Below are positions 18,716-27,494 of a DNA stretch of 64,000 bases, piece after piece. The translations under genes and the position numbers were made by a program. The notes under the pieces are model-generated. The model saw nothing but the letters and a program-made list of their open reading frames with translations, ran no database searches and was not told the origin of the DNA. Origin of the DNA: Roseburia sp. (GTDB lineage: Bacteria; Bacillota; Clostridia; Lachnospirales; Lachnospiraceae); contig JALEKJ010000040.1 in the NCBI GenBank assembly GCA_022771695.1, positions 1 through 64,000 on the forward strand. The letters are read 5' to 3'. Each line of letters opens with the position of its first letter. Positions within the stretch are counted from its first letter, which is position 1.

Positions 18716-19525
18716 CTAGCCTCTTGCCAGTTTAACTCTGATTTTGGTAGAAAATACTTCAATAATTAAAATTAGTATGATTAAACCAGTCAAAATTGCG
18801 CCTACCTGATTCCACTTATATGCGCTCATAGCAAAAATAAGCGGCGCTCCAATTCCACCTGCTCCAACCAATCCAAGCACCGTAGCATCTCGGAGATTCA
18901 TGTCAAACCGGTAAATCAAGGTTGACATAAAATCCGGAAATAACTGTGACAAGATTCCATAGCGTATTTTTTGGAATGTGGTACATCCTGCCGCATCCAA
19001 AGACTCCAAAATTTTGGTATCCAAATCCTCTATGCTTTCAATAAACATCTTGCTTACCATGCCGATGGAGCACAATGACATGGTAAGAAGTCCTGCGAAT
19101 GGTCCCGGTCCTGTCACTCGAATGAACATCAGTCCATAGACAAATGCGGGTATTGTCCGTATTGCCATGATAAAGATTCGAAAAATCAATGCTATCGGTC
19201 TTGGCACCAGATTCGTTGCAGACAAAAAAGATAACGGTACAGAAAGCACTGCCCCTACAATCGTCCCAAGGAACGCGATACACATAGTTTCCAGCAAAAG
19301 ATATGCCACTCCTGAGGTTGAAAAATCAAAGAGCAGCTCTGTATCCGGATGAAAAATTCCACTGATAATCTTTCCTGCCACACTTAGACCATCGCCACCG
19401 CTATTTCCGGTCTGCACAGCAGACATCGACCATGCCATCAGCGCCGCCACCAACAATGCCACCAGAAGCTTTGCATACCAGGTCTTTGGTTCCTGCTCAT
19501 ACATCTTGTCTATTTCTTTTTTCAT
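18716..19525 (-). CDS. phnE: Phosphonate-type ABC transporter permease 2
   Basis: A 269-residue inner-membrane permease of the PhnE family with about six helices. The EAA loop is visible as ESLDAAGCTTFQKIRYGIL near 185-205, and VLGLVGAGGIGAPL near 230 is typical of the family. It begins 13 bases after the first permease gene, so the two presumably form a heterodimer with the PhnC ATPase. Two PhnE genes are usual in Firmicute phn-like loci. The substrate is set by the binding protein. Confidence 0.92.
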   Translation of the reverse strand: MKKEIDKMYEQEPKTWYAKLLVALLVAALMAWSMSAVQTGNSGGDGLSVAGKIISGIFHPDTELLFDFSTSGVAYLLLETMCIAFLGTIVGAVLSVPLSFLSATNLVPRPIALIFRIFIMAIRTIPAFVYGLMFIRVTGPGPFAGLLTMSLCSIGMVSKMFIESIEDLDTKILESLDAAGCTTFQKIRYGILSQLFPDFMSTLIYRFDMNLRDATVLGLVGAGGIGAPLIFAMSAYKWNQVGAILTGLIILILIIEVFSTKIRVKLARG

Positions 19526-19538
19526 CGTTCGGTCCTCC

Positions 19539-20360
19539 TTAGGTCAGTTTCCTACGAATATAATGGCTGAGTGCCTCAATCACCAACACCGTACCAAAAA
19601 GAATAATCAGTATCATGCCGACGCTATCATACTCTCTCCAACCAATCTTCTCATTCAAAATCAGTCCCAGTCCCCCGGCACCTACATAGCCCAGAATGGC
19701 AGCATAACGCACATTTCCTTCCAGGCAAAACAGACAGACAGACAAATACGCCGGCAGAACCTGTGGCTGTATTGCTGTCATAAACGCATAGGCTTTTCCT
19801 GCACCCATAGCCTCCATTGCCTCATAAGCCCCCATATCTACTGTCTCAATCAGCTCATAAAGCTGCTTTCCCACATAGGCAAAAGTAAACACAGCAATCG
19901 CAACCGTCCCTGCCATGGTTCCAAGCCCCCAAATATAGGTTGCTATCAGTGCTGCCACAAGCGTCGGTATTGTGCGCACAATGCTGAGAAAAATCCTTAC
20001 AACACTAAGCACAACACGATTCTTAATCAAATTGCTGGAGGCCACAATCGCAAACGGAATTGCAAGTACACTTCCTACAAAAGAGCCAAGAAGCGACATT
20101 TTTATCGTATCAAGAAGTGGCCCCCAGATATTTCCGATATACCCTGTGTTTGGCGGAAACATCTGTCCCAATATTACAAAAAACTGATTCCCCCTTGTAA
20201 GAATTGTTTTCAACGAAAATCCGGTAATCCGTACGGATATTGCAGTAGCAATCACAAGCAGTAGCAAAATAAGCGGTGTTCTCGAACATTTCTCCTCTAC
20301 CACCTTACCATTAGCCAAAACCACCTTTTTCGGTTTGAATATCTTATCGTATACTCCCAT
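19539..20360 (-). CDS. phnE: Phosphonate-type ABC transporter permease 1
   Basis: A 273-residue PhnE permease. One N-terminal helix (about 30-48) precedes the binding-protein-dependent transport domain. The EAA loop reads EAMEAMGAGKAYAFMTAI near 180-197, followed by YAAILGYVGAGGLG. Its ATG shares a base with the phnC stop codon (TAATG), so translation is coupled. It pairs with the second permease. Confidence 0.92.
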   Translation of the reverse strand: MGVYDKIFKPKKVVLANGKVVEEKCSRTPLILLLLVIATAISVRITGFSLKTILTRGNQFFVILGQMFPPNTGYIGNIWGPLLDTIKMSLLGSFVGSVLAIPFAIVASSNLIKNRVVLSVVRIFLSIVRTIPTLVAALIATYIWGLGTMAGTVAIAVFTFAYVGKQLYELIETVDMGAYEAMEAMGAGKAYAFMTAIQPQVLPAYLSVCLFCLEGNVRYAAILGYVGAGGLGLILNEKIGWREYDSVGMILIILFGTVLVIEALSHYIRRKLT

Positions 20361-21121
20361 TAGTTTTCCTCCGCATTGTCCGGTATCTTTCCTTCATAAA
20401 TAGCATTTAAAACTTCCGGTGTGACCTCCTTTGACGGTCCGTCATAAACAATCTTTCCTGCACGAATACCGATAATACGGTCTGCATATTCCAATGCCAA
20501 TTCCACATGGTGAATATTAATCAGAATAGAGATATTCATATCCTGATTAATTTTTTTAAAGTCGCTCATAACCTGCTTTGCAGTAACCGGATCAAGAGCT
20601 GCTACCGGCTCGTCTGCAAGAATAATCTCCGGATTTTGTGCAAGAGTACGTGCCAACGCAACCCTCTGTTGCTGACCTCCGGATAACTGATCTGCGCGAA
20701 TATATGCTTTATCCAAAATACCCACTTTATCCAATGCCTCTAATGCCGCCAGCTTATCTTCCTTTTTAAATACTCCTAAAAGCACCCTCCAAAAAGGCAT
20801 TTCCGGCACCTTTGCCATCAATACATTCCGGATTACCGTAGTTCTTGTCACAAGATTAAAGGACTGAAATATCATACCAATCTTTCGACGGAACTTGCGC
20901 AATTCTTTGCCTTTTAAGTTTTTCACTTCCAGTCCATCCACGGTAAGTGTTCCGTCTGTGATATCATGCATACGGTTAATCGTGCGAAGCAGAGTCGACT
21001 TACCTGCACCGGAAAGTCCGATAATTCCTACAAACTCCCCCTGCTCAATGGTCAGATTCACATGGTCTAGTCCAACCACCCCATTGGGATATACCTTAGA
21101 TACATTTGAAAACTCTATCAT
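20360..21121 (-). CDS. phnC: Phosphonate-type ABC transporter ATPase
   Basis: A 253-residue ABC ATPase. Walker A is GLSGAGKST at 35-43, the signature is LSGGQQQRVALART, Walker B is EIILADEP, and the H-loop His lies in ILINIHH. The start is set at the ATG at 21121, which has AAGGAG close upstream; a reading from 21160 adds 13 residues encoded in the intercistronic hairpin. It energises the two PhnE permeases. The homology is clearly to PhnC, but the operon's partner enzyme points to phosphate esters as well as phosphonates. Confidence 0.93.
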   Translation of the reverse strand: MIEFSNVSKVYPNGVVGLDHVNLTIEQGEFVGIIGLSGAGKSTLLRTINRMHDITDGTLTVDGLEVKNLKGKELRKFRRKIGMIFQSFNLVTRTTVIRNVLMAKVPEMPFWRVLLGVFKKEDKLAALEALDKVGILDKAYIRADQLSGGQQQRVALARTLAQNPEIILADEPVAALDPVTAKQVMSDFKKINQDMNISILINIHHVELALEYADRIIGIRAGKIVYDGPSKEVTPEVLNAIYEGKIPDNAEEN

Positions 21122-21149
21122 ATATACTCCTTCCACTCTATCGCACAAA

Positions 21150-21174
21150 GGCTGCGGCAATTTCTGCCGCAGCC
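21150..21174 (-). promoter_or_regulatory. Intercistronic hairpin between phnD and phnC
   Basis: A perfect 10-bp GC-rich stem (ggctgcggca 21150-21159, tgccgcagcc 21165-21174) with a 5-base loop and only a short T3 tail on the minus strand. It probably stops part of the transcripts or protects the upstream message, so more binding protein than ATPase is made. Confidence 0.65.
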
Positions 21175-21199
21175 CTGTCGTTTCTCTTTGCTCACAAGA

Positions 21200-22297
21200 T
21201 TAATTTGCTGCACTCAGCTCCTGAATCAGTTTCTGTGCTTCTCTTTCTTTATCATAATCTGCAGACTCTGCAGGTGCATATCCGTTATGACTATAGATTG
21301 CGATAACTTCCTTGCCTGCATCCATATTACCAATATTGATCAATGCCGTCTGAATTGCTGCCTTTAAGTTCTCATCCATATTTGGAGAAGACTTGCTGAC
21401 ACATACGGTATCGTTATAGATTGCATCTGTGACACCGATTACATTGGTCTCTTCCCAGATAGATGCGCTACGGCTAAACTCTGTTGTCCAACTCTCCTCA
21501 TAGTCGCGTCTTGCATCTGCATAAGTTACCAGTACATCTACCTGTCCGGATGCAAGTCTAGCAAACGCACTTGCGTAAGAATCAGACTGTACTGCACTGG
21601 ATAAATCTGTGATACCCTTCTGGTATCTGTCCTGTAACCATAAAGACGGGTAAATATAACCGGCTGGTGAAGAAGAAGACATTACGCTCCAATTTGCACC
21701 GTCTAAGTCCTCCCATGTAAGCTCTTCACCGCCATTCACCTTCGCAGCTAACTCCTGACCCTTGTCAGAAGGACCTGCAATGATAAGTGCACGGTAAGAT
21801 ACTGCCTGATTTGCAGATGTCTCTGTAGGCTGTCCGTCATTCCAATCTGCTGCATTTGCAGAATCTTTGCTTAATCCATCTCTGGTTGCTGTTAAAATAA
21901 CATCGCATCCATCATCGTAAAGTACATAGGTACCGCCCGGAATAAATCCTACATCAGCGGTTCCTGCGGCAAGCGCCTCGCCTACTGCCTCATAGGTAGT
22001 TCCTACGGAGATTACTACCTCATCTACATCATAACCTAACCCGGCAAGCTCTTCTTTCATTAAATTGCTTAATGGCTCCGTTGCTGTTACAATTTCCTCC
22101 GGATCTCTGGATGGAACAAAATATACGTTTAATGTATCTAAATGTACATTTTCCGCCACATCCACGTTTTCACTGCTCGCTGTATTTTCTGCAACATCCG
22201 CTGCATTTGTATCTGTACTCTTTGCATCTGTTCCACAGCCTGTCAGTGCGGTTACACACATTGCTGCGGTCAATAAAGTCGCTGTTAATTTCTTCAT
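21200..22297 (-). CDS. phnD: Phosphonate-type substrate-binding lipoprotein
   Basis: A 365-residue PhnD/SsuA-like solute-binding protein. It starts with a lipoprotein signal whose lipobox LTGC puts the lipid-bearing Cys near residue 21, so it is tethered outside the membrane. A Ser/Thr/Asp-rich linker (about 25-50) leads to the periplasmic-binding fold with YFVPSRDPEEI and GFIPGGTYVLY, as in PhnD. It starts 40 bases after the lacI stop codon and has SD GAGGAG. The ligand could be a phosphonate, phosphite or phosphate ester. Confidence 0.92.
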   Translation of the reverse strand: MKKLTATLLTAAMCVTALTGCGTDAKSTDTNAADVAENTASSENVDVAENVHLDTLNVYFVPSRDPEEIVTATEPLSNLMKEELAGLGYDVDEVVISVGTTYEAVGEALAAGTADVGFIPGGTYVLYDDGCDVILTATRDGLSKDSANAADWNDGQPTETSANQAVSYRALIIAGPSDKGQELAAKVNGGEELTWEDLDGANWSVMSSSSPAGYIYPSLWLQDRYQKGITDLSSAVQSDSYASAFARLASGQVDVLVTYADARRDYEESWTTEFSRSASIWEETNVIGVTDAIYNDTVCVSKSSPNMDENLKAAIQTALINIGNMDAGKEVIAIYSHNGYAPAESADYDKEREAQKLIQELSAAN

Positions 22298-22337
22298 AAT
22301 CGTGAAATCTCCTCTCTCTTGTTAAACAACTACATTC

Positions 22338-23312
22338 TCATGCGCTGTCCCCCACCTCCAGCTTCGCCGGTAGATATACTTTCATGCTGTCTTTTCTCTT
22401 ATCAATGATGCGTTCCAACAAAAGCTTAATTGCTGTAGACCACACCATATCCGGCAGCATACGAAGACTGGTATAAGTCGGATACTTTGTCTGCAATGTC
22501 TCAATATCCCGGTAAATGACTACCGCAATATCCTTTGGTATCCGGTATTTCTGCTCTTTTATCGCCTCTAAGGCTCCCTCTGCAACCTCATCATTTCCCA
22601 GAATCAACACCTCAGGCACATCTCCGGTCGCAAGAAGTCCCTTTGTCAGCTTATAGCCGCTTTCCCTGCTAAGTTCTCCCACGCAGAAATACTTTTCCTC
22701 ATAGCATCCCTTCTGTCGTAAAATTTCCTGTAAGCCTTCCAGACGATGTACACCGATTCTTACTCCCGCCGCCTCGTAAATACCACCAATATATCCGATA
22801 CTGCGATACTCCTTCTGGTCTAGGAGATAATGTACCATGTCAATAAGACCTTGCTTATAGTCCATGATAATACGGTCAAATTCATAATCCTTCAGCTCGG
22901 AATTGACAAACAGGATTGCATAGCTCTGTCTTCTAAGGAAGTTCATTTCTTCCTCAGAAAAAGAACCAAATGCAATAATTCCGTCTACCTTCATATCCTC
23001 ACCATAGACAATTCTCCGAAAGCTGACGTCCGCTTTCTGCGACATTGTCGCGGCAATACACGAAAGTGAGTCCAGTCGCATATCCGGTCTGTCTTTTCTT
23101 ACGATATGCCAGTCTGCTACACCAATGACAATCTGATTGCCATTCTGCGCATGACGCATCTTCGGCGGAATATACTTTAACTCATGAGCAATCTTAAATA
23201 TCTGGTTCCGTACCTCCTGCGTAACTGCCAGTGTCTCATCCTGATTCAGAACTCTTGATACGGTAGCTGGTGAAACATTCGCCAACTGTGCTATCTCTTT
23301 GATTGTTGCCAT
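22338..23312 (-). CDS. LacI/GalR-family repressor, first gene of the importer operon
   Basis: A 324-residue repressor with the helix-turn-helix IAQLANVSPATVSRVL at the N-terminus and a periplasmic-binding-like effector domain. The start is the ATG at 23312 (MATIKEIAQLAN), where the family begins; the ATG at 23345 has no ribosome site. Its gene is cotranscribed with phnD 40 bases downstream and so probably regulates its own operon. LacI control is unusual for phosphonate systems, which normally answer to phosphate starvation, and hints at a sugar- or nucleoside-containing cargo. Confidence 0.9.
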   Translation of the reverse strand: MATIKEIAQLANVSPATVSRVLNQDETLAVTQEVRNQIFKIAHELKYIPPKMRHAQNGNQIVIGVADWHIVRKDRPDMRLDSLSCIAATMSQKADVSFRRIVYGEDMKVDGIIAFGSFSEEEMNFLRRQSYAILFVNSELKDYEFDRIIMDYKQGLIDMVHYLLDQKEYRSIGYIGGIYEAAGVRIGVHRLEGLQEILRQKGCYEEKYFCVGELSRESGYKLTKGLLATGDVPEVLILGNDEVAEGALEAIKEQKYRIPKDIAVVIYRDIETLQTKYPTYTSLRMLPDMVWSTAIKLLLERIIDKRKDSMKVYLPAKLEVGDSA

Positions 23313-23333
23313 ATAATCACGCCTTTCTCCTGC

Positions 23334-23362
23334 ATTATATTTCACGATTTTTCGAATTTCAA
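23334..23362 (-). promoter_or_regulatory. Promoter of the lacI-phn operon
   Basis: On the minus strand TTGAAA (23362-23357) and TATAAT (23339-23334) are 17 bp apart. An AT-rich near-palindrome of gtaaa/tttac units lies just upstream at about 23370-23400 and could be an operator. Confidence 0.65.
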
Positions 23363-23461
23363 TAGGAAAAGTAAATTTTTACTAAAATTTTACCAACTTT
23401 TACAAGACCTATACATAAGGCTTATAAAAGCAATTATTATCTCTTATGAATATGCTTATTC

Positions 23462-24184
23462 TCAGGTTTCTTCCATTACTAAGTTCCGAATCTTTCCAAC
23501 GGAAATATACCCATCCAGTACCGCATACATATCCGTGCCTTCTGCTCCCTCTGTCACCGGAATTCCTGCCGCTGACAGGCGGAAGCTTCCGTCTGTATAA
23601 TCTTCTCTCTCATAGTGGTCCAGATAAAACTGGCTTTGCGCTGCCTGCTCTACCTCTAAAATGCCGCGGTATTTTGCAAGACCGCAGCCCGGAAAATTGA
23701 TATTCCAAATTTCATTTGCTGCAATTTCGCGCTCCAGCAAATCCTTTGTCACGGCAAGCATATGTGCCTCCGCCACCTCATAGTTTCCATTGCTCTCATT
23801 GGAAAATGCCATCGCCGGTACACCCTGCATAATCGCCTCCATCGCGGCACCGACCGTCCCTGAATATGCAATATCAAATCCGATATTATAGCCAAAATTA
23901 ATGCCGGAAAAAACAACGTCCGGCTTCTCCGGCAACAAATACATCAATGCAACCTTCACGCAGTCCGCCGGTGTCCCATCCACACTGTATGCGTGGACAC
24001 CCTCGACCGGAAATGTCTCCCGCCTTACCATAAGGTCTGCGTGCACCGTAATGCGCTGTGACATGGCGCTGCACTGCTCCTTCGGTGCCACCACCCACAC
24101 TTCGCCAAGCTCCTTTGCCATTCTCGCTAACCTTGCAATTCCCTCTGCTCTGATTCCATCGTCATTCGTCACTAATATTCTCAT
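23462..24184 (-). CDS. surE: 5'/3'-nucleotidase SurE
   Basis: A 240-residue SurE, a metal-dependent nucleoside monophosphate phosphatase. The metal site is the start motif ILVTNDDG (D8, D9), with SAMSQRIT (Ser near 39) and SGINFGYN (Asn near 91). The family fold follows in full. The start is the ATG at 24184 behind GGAG; a GTG two codons earlier overlaps the ribosome site. It adds a third nucleotidase to this 10-kb stretch. It may be read with the HTH-Uma2 gene, which ends 15 bases upstream. Confidence 0.93.
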   Translation of the reverse strand: MRILVTNDDGIRAEGIARLARMAKELGEVWVVAPKEQCSAMSQRITVHADLMVRRETFPVEGVHAYSVDGTPADCVKVALMYLLPEKPDVVFSGINFGYNIGFDIAYSGTVGAAMEAIMQGVPAMAFSNESNGNYEVAEAHMLAVTKDLLEREIAANEIWNINFPGCGLAKYRGILEVEQAAQSQFYLDHYEREDYTDGSFRLSAAGIPVTEGAEGTDMYAVLDGYISVGKIRNLVMEET

Positions 24185-24199
24185 AATCACTCCGTCCCT

Positions 24200-24943
24200 C
24201 TAAAAATGAATCTTCAGTTCACCGTCATATATTCGTACCGGAATCTCATCCTCCCAGCCGTAGATGCTCGGCAGGAAGTCATCCCCTTCATAATAGCAGA
24301 TAACTCTGCCTCCTTTGATATCTACAATCCAATATTCGCGCACACCTGCTACCATATACTTGCGCAGCTTGATATCACCGTCCCGCTTGCGGCTGGACGG
24401 CGATAATATCTCTGCCACAAAATCCGGCGCGCCATAGATGCACTTTTCGGTAATCTTCTCTCTGTCGCAGGTAATCGTAAAGTCCGGCTGCACCATCGTA
24501 TACTCATCACAGTCCAACTGCACGTCCACTGGCGAGGCAAGCGGCACGCAGTTTCCGCCCTTCTTTTGAATGTATATCGCACTCTGGGCTACCAGATTCG
24601 TGACCGCCATCTGATGAGTCGTCGTAGGTGCATCCATATAAAATACCTTGCCATCAATCAGCTCCACGCGCACATCCTTCGGAAATGCATAATAATCGCC
24701 CAGTGTATAGACCTTGTCATCCATGCCGCACTGATAGGATGACACTTCCCGCACAAAATCCGCCCGCTCCTGTTCCTCCCGAAAGGCTGCTTCAAGCGCA
24801 TTCATCGTATCATAGCGGGGCGACTGCGTCTCACCGTTCAGTATCTTGTTAATCGTACCCGTCGGTACGCCACTGCGAGATGCAAGCTCCTCGGTCGTCC
24901 ACTTGAACTTCTTCTTCATCTCCTTCAGGTAATCTGCGTACAT
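24200..24943 (-). CDS. HTH-Uma2 fusion protein
   Basis: A 247-residue fusion. Residues 1-60 form an XRE-type helix-turn-helix (TEELASRSGVPTGTINKIL), and residues 85-235 form a Uma2/DUF820 domain of the PD-(D/E)XK nuclease fold. The core acids are in VQPDFTI and AEILSPSSRKRD, followed by YMVAGVREYWIVD. The start is the ATG at 24943, with AGGAGGGGG upstream. Two identical palindromes cover its promoter, so the HTH part probably represses its own gene. Uma2 proteins have no settled role; a nuclease is inferred from the fold. Confidence 0.88.
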   Translation of the reverse strand: MYADYLKEMKKKFKWTTEELASRSGVPTGTINKILNGETQSPRYDTMNALEAAFREEQERADFVREVSSYQCGMDDKVYTLGDYYAFPKDVRVELIDGKVFYMDAPTTTHQMAVTNLVAQSAIYIQKKGGNCVPLASPVDVQLDCDEYTMVQPDFTITCDREKITEKCIYGAPDFVAEILSPSSRKRDGDIKLRKYMVAGVREYWIVDIKGGRVICYYEGDDFLPSIYGWEDEIPVRIYDGELKIHF

Positions 24944-25003
24944 TCGAATCCCCCTCCTGTCCCCCGAATAGTGAATTGACACGTCTGTGACTTTTATAGT
25001 TTC

Positions 25004-25032
25004 ATATTAACCGGAAAACGGTTAAAAGTCAA
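25004..25032 (-). promoter_or_regulatory. Promoter of the HTH-Uma2 gene
   Basis: On the minus strand TTGACT (25032-25027) and TAATAT (25009-25004) are exactly 17 bp apart. One operator palindrome fills the spacer. Confidence 0.75.
25007..25025. promoter_or_regulatory. Operator 1, palindrome TTAACCG-N5-CGGTTAA
   Basis: A perfect 7+7 palindrome placed between the -35 and -10 boxes. A bound repressor would block RNA polymerase directly. Confidence 0.75.
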
Positions 25033-25039
25033 CGCGGAA

Positions 25040-25058
25040 TTAACCGTTCATCGGTTAA
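25040..25058. promoter_or_regulatory. Operator 2, identical palindrome upstream of the -35 box
   Basis: The same TTAACCG-N5-CGGTTAA arms, centred 33 bp (about three helical turns) from operator 1, so both face the same side of the DNA. Confidence 0.75.
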
Positions 25059-25265
25059 TTCTATGCCATCTTTTGCATTTTTTCGCAGCACATATCGATG
25101 ATTCGTCCGGAAAAATCATAAACTTCACACAATATTCAGAAAACCATCACATATCATCCAAAAAATTTTATTTTTTCTGTGATTCAGAAGAAATCAGTGA
25201 CTTTTTTCCCACTTTGTTATAAAATATAAGTACAATATTTTTATCTGCAAAGGAGAATGTGCGTT

Positions 25266-27317
25266 ATGAAGTTCAAAAAAATTCGTACAAAGATGCTTGT
25301 GCTTATCCTTCCGGTTATTATTCTTGCACTTGTTACCTTAACCGCAATTTCTGCATTTTCCTGTACCTCAATGCTCTCCGAGCAAATTCAGGAAAATATG
25401 GCGGTTTCTCTGACTGCCGAGTCAAGAGCCGTCACAGAATATCTTGATGTCGTAGAATCTACAGCGACAACCTTATCCCGCACGGTAGGCAATACCTATA
25501 AAACACTTACCCTGACGGAATACGAAGATATGCTTGCGGATGTCATTTCGGACAATGACATTGTTCTCGGAAGCGGGATCTGGTTCGAACCGCATGCATA
25601 TAACGAGGAAAAATACGTCGGACCATACATTTTTAAAAACGGTGATTCCATTGATGTCACCTACGACTACAGCAACGCAGAGTATGATTATTTTTCACAG
25701 GAGTATTACACGCTTGCCAAAGCAGCAACCTCTCCGGTTATTACTGACCCTTACTATGACCCAACCTCCGGAATTGTAATGTCTTCCTGTACCATGCCAA
25801 TCTTTGATAATGATAAGTTTATCGGCTGCGTTACCGTAGACATCGAGCTATCCTCCATTCAAAACGTGATTAATTCTATCGTAGTCGGCGAAGGCGGATA
25901 CGCTATGCTGGTAACCTCAAACGGTACATATCTTGCCGGTGTGGACGAGCAAAAGGTCTCTGAAGGAGCAAGTATTCTAGCGGATCCGAATTCTTCCCTT
26001 GCTGCTGCAGGCGAAGACATTTTAGCAAATGCAAATGGACAAACCGTATTTAACGATGATAGCGGAGCACCTTACAACCTTTACTATCAGGTCATTCCTT
26101 CCACCGGCTGGTACATTATTCTTTGCATGCCACAAGCTGAGTTGTTTACTCCTACACTCAATCTGGTCATCAAACTCGCGCTGGTAGGAATCATTGCACT
26201 GCTCTGTTCCTTAATAGCAGTGCTTGTACAGGTTTCTTCCATTGCAAAAAGTGTGCAGCGCGTACAGGCATTTGCCGGCTCTCTTGCAACAGGAGACTTT
26301 ACCATTGATCCGCTTACCGTTCAGTCCGCTGACGAGCTCGGTTCGATGGGAACCTCATTAAATAACATGTATAACAGCAACAAAGACGTCATTCGTAACA
26401 TCTCTGAGCACGCAGACAATATCAACAACGCCAGTGGCCAGTTACGTGATTCCTCCTCCGATTTGTTAGAGGAATTCCATACCATTCAGGTCTATATGAC
26501 GCAGATAAACGAAGCCATGATGTCCGCGAGTGCTGCTACAGAGCAGGTAAATGCAAGCACGGAGGAAGTAAACGCTTCCGTTTCCGTTCTCGCTTCCGAA
26601 ACAGAGGAGAGCATGCATCGTTCCGAAGAAATCAAGGAACGGGCCAACGCAGTCGAACAGTCCAGCAGAAGCTCCTACAACACAGCAACGCAGCTCTCTA
26701 CACGCTTTGAGCAGCAGCTACGTGCCAGCATTGAAAATACCAAGATTGTCGAAAATATTGGCGAACTCGCCAGTGTCATTGCCAATATTGCAGAACAAAT
26801 CAACCTTCTTTCCTTAAATGCCTCTATTGAGGCTGCAAGAGCCGGGGAACAGGGAAAAGGCTTTGCCGTAGTTGCCGGAGAAATCGGTAAGCTTGCCGGG
26901 GAAACCGCGAGCGCCGTGCAAAGCATTCAGAGCACGATTTCTGAAGTACAGTCTGCGTTCCAGCAGTTGACCTCAGATGCACAGAATATGCTCTCTTTTG
27001 TACAGGATACGGTTACACCTGATTACAACAACTTTGTGGAGACTGCAAATCAGTACGGAAAAGACGCTGACTTTATGGCTACCACCTCCAATAAGATTTC
27101 GGAGATGTCCTCAAACATCCGCCAGATTATGAACGAGGTTACCGAGGCGATTCAGAACATTGCAGAATCCTCTCAGGAGACAGCAACCATCAGCAGTACA
27201 GTACTTAATTCCGTGGATGCCGCTTCCTTAACCGTCAATGATGTATCGGATATGTCACAGAAGCAGCAGCTTATTGCAGATAACTTAGATGCAGTTGTAA
27301 AGAAGTTCCAGTTATAA
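25266..27317 (+). CDS. Methyl-accepting chemotaxis protein with dCache sensor
   Basis: A 683-residue chemoreceptor. Membrane helix 1 (about 10-33) and helix 2 (about 298-322) flank an outside double-Cache domain ([29 protein letters not shown]) that usually binds amino acids or other small organics. A HAMP domain and a long signalling coiled coil follow, with the hairpin tip [20 protein letters not shown] near 515. The start at 25266 is chosen because AGGAG lies 10 bases upstream; the in-frame ATG at 25257 is too close to it. The cell must be motile or use the receptor for another output. Confidence 0.93.
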   Translation: MKFKKIRTKMLVLILPVIILALVTLTAISAFSCTSMLSEQIQENMAVSLTAESRAVTEYLDVVESTATTLSRTVGNTYKTLTLTEYEDMLADVISDNDIVLGSGIWFEPHAYNEEKYVGPYIFKNGDSIDVTYDYSNAEYDYFSQEYYTLAKAATSPVITDPYYDPTSGIVMSSCTMPIFDNDKFIGCVTVDIELSSIQNVINSIVVGEGGYAMLVTSNGTYLAGVDEQKVSEGASILADPNSSLAAAGEDILANANGQTVFNDDSGAPYNLYYQVIPSTGWYIILCMPQAELFTPTLNLVIKLALVGIIALLCSLIAVLVQVSSIAKSVQRVQAFAGSLATGDFTIDPLTVQSADELGSMGTSLNNMYNSNKDVIRNISEHADNINNASGQLRDSSSDLLEEFHTIQVYMTQINEAMMSASAATEQVNASTEEVNASVSVLASETEESMHRSEEIKERANAVEQSSRSSYNTATQLSTRFEQQLRASIENTKIVENIGELASVIANIAEQINLLSLNASIEAARAGEQGKGFAVVAGEIGKLAGETASAVQSIQSTISEVQSAFQQLTSDAQNMLSFVQDTVTPDYNNFVETANQYGKDADFMATTSNKISEMSSNIRQIMNEVTEAIQNIAESSQETATISSTVLNSVDAASLTVNDVSDMSQKQQLIADNLDAVVKKFQL

Positions 27318-27349
27318 ATTTTGGTTTTTATTGTGTAGGTATTCGAAAA

Positions 27350-27394
27350 AGGCTGGATAAGAAACAGGTCACAAACCTGTTTCTTATCCAGCCT
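27350..27394. terminator. Perfect 20-bp hairpin between convergent genes
   Basis: The 20-base arms 27350-27369 and 27375-27394 are fully complementary around the loop cacaa. The minus strand has a T5 tail (27349-27345) and the plus strand a weak T-rich tail. It lies between the convergent chemoreceptor and esterase genes and probably stops both. Confidence 0.8.
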
Positions 27395-27494
27395 ATCATT
27401 TCCAACAAATATTTTACCTGCTGGGCAAACACATCTATATATGGATTTTATTTATTAACTTTGCTTTTCTCTACAATCAGAAACCGTCACATTA

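Larger units (their letters stand above)
24944..25265. other. 322-bp intergenic region with divergent promoters
   Basis: No gene is seen. The left third holds the promoter and twin operators of the minus-strand HTH-Uma2 gene. The right part is AT-rich and holds a weak plus-strand promoter for the chemoreceptor (GTGACT at 25197-25202, TAAAAT at 25220-25225, 17 bp apart). The middle (about 25060-25190) shows nothing recognisable. Confidence 0.6.

Noticed and set aside
19506-20264. Long plus-strand open frame (252 codons)
   Set aside because: Antisense to both phnE genes, full of His/Asn/Cys typical of the reverse of membrane-protein codons.
25061-25190. Riboswitch or small RNA before the first chemoreceptor
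   Set aside because: The stretch is AT-rich and shows no stable pairing or known motif.
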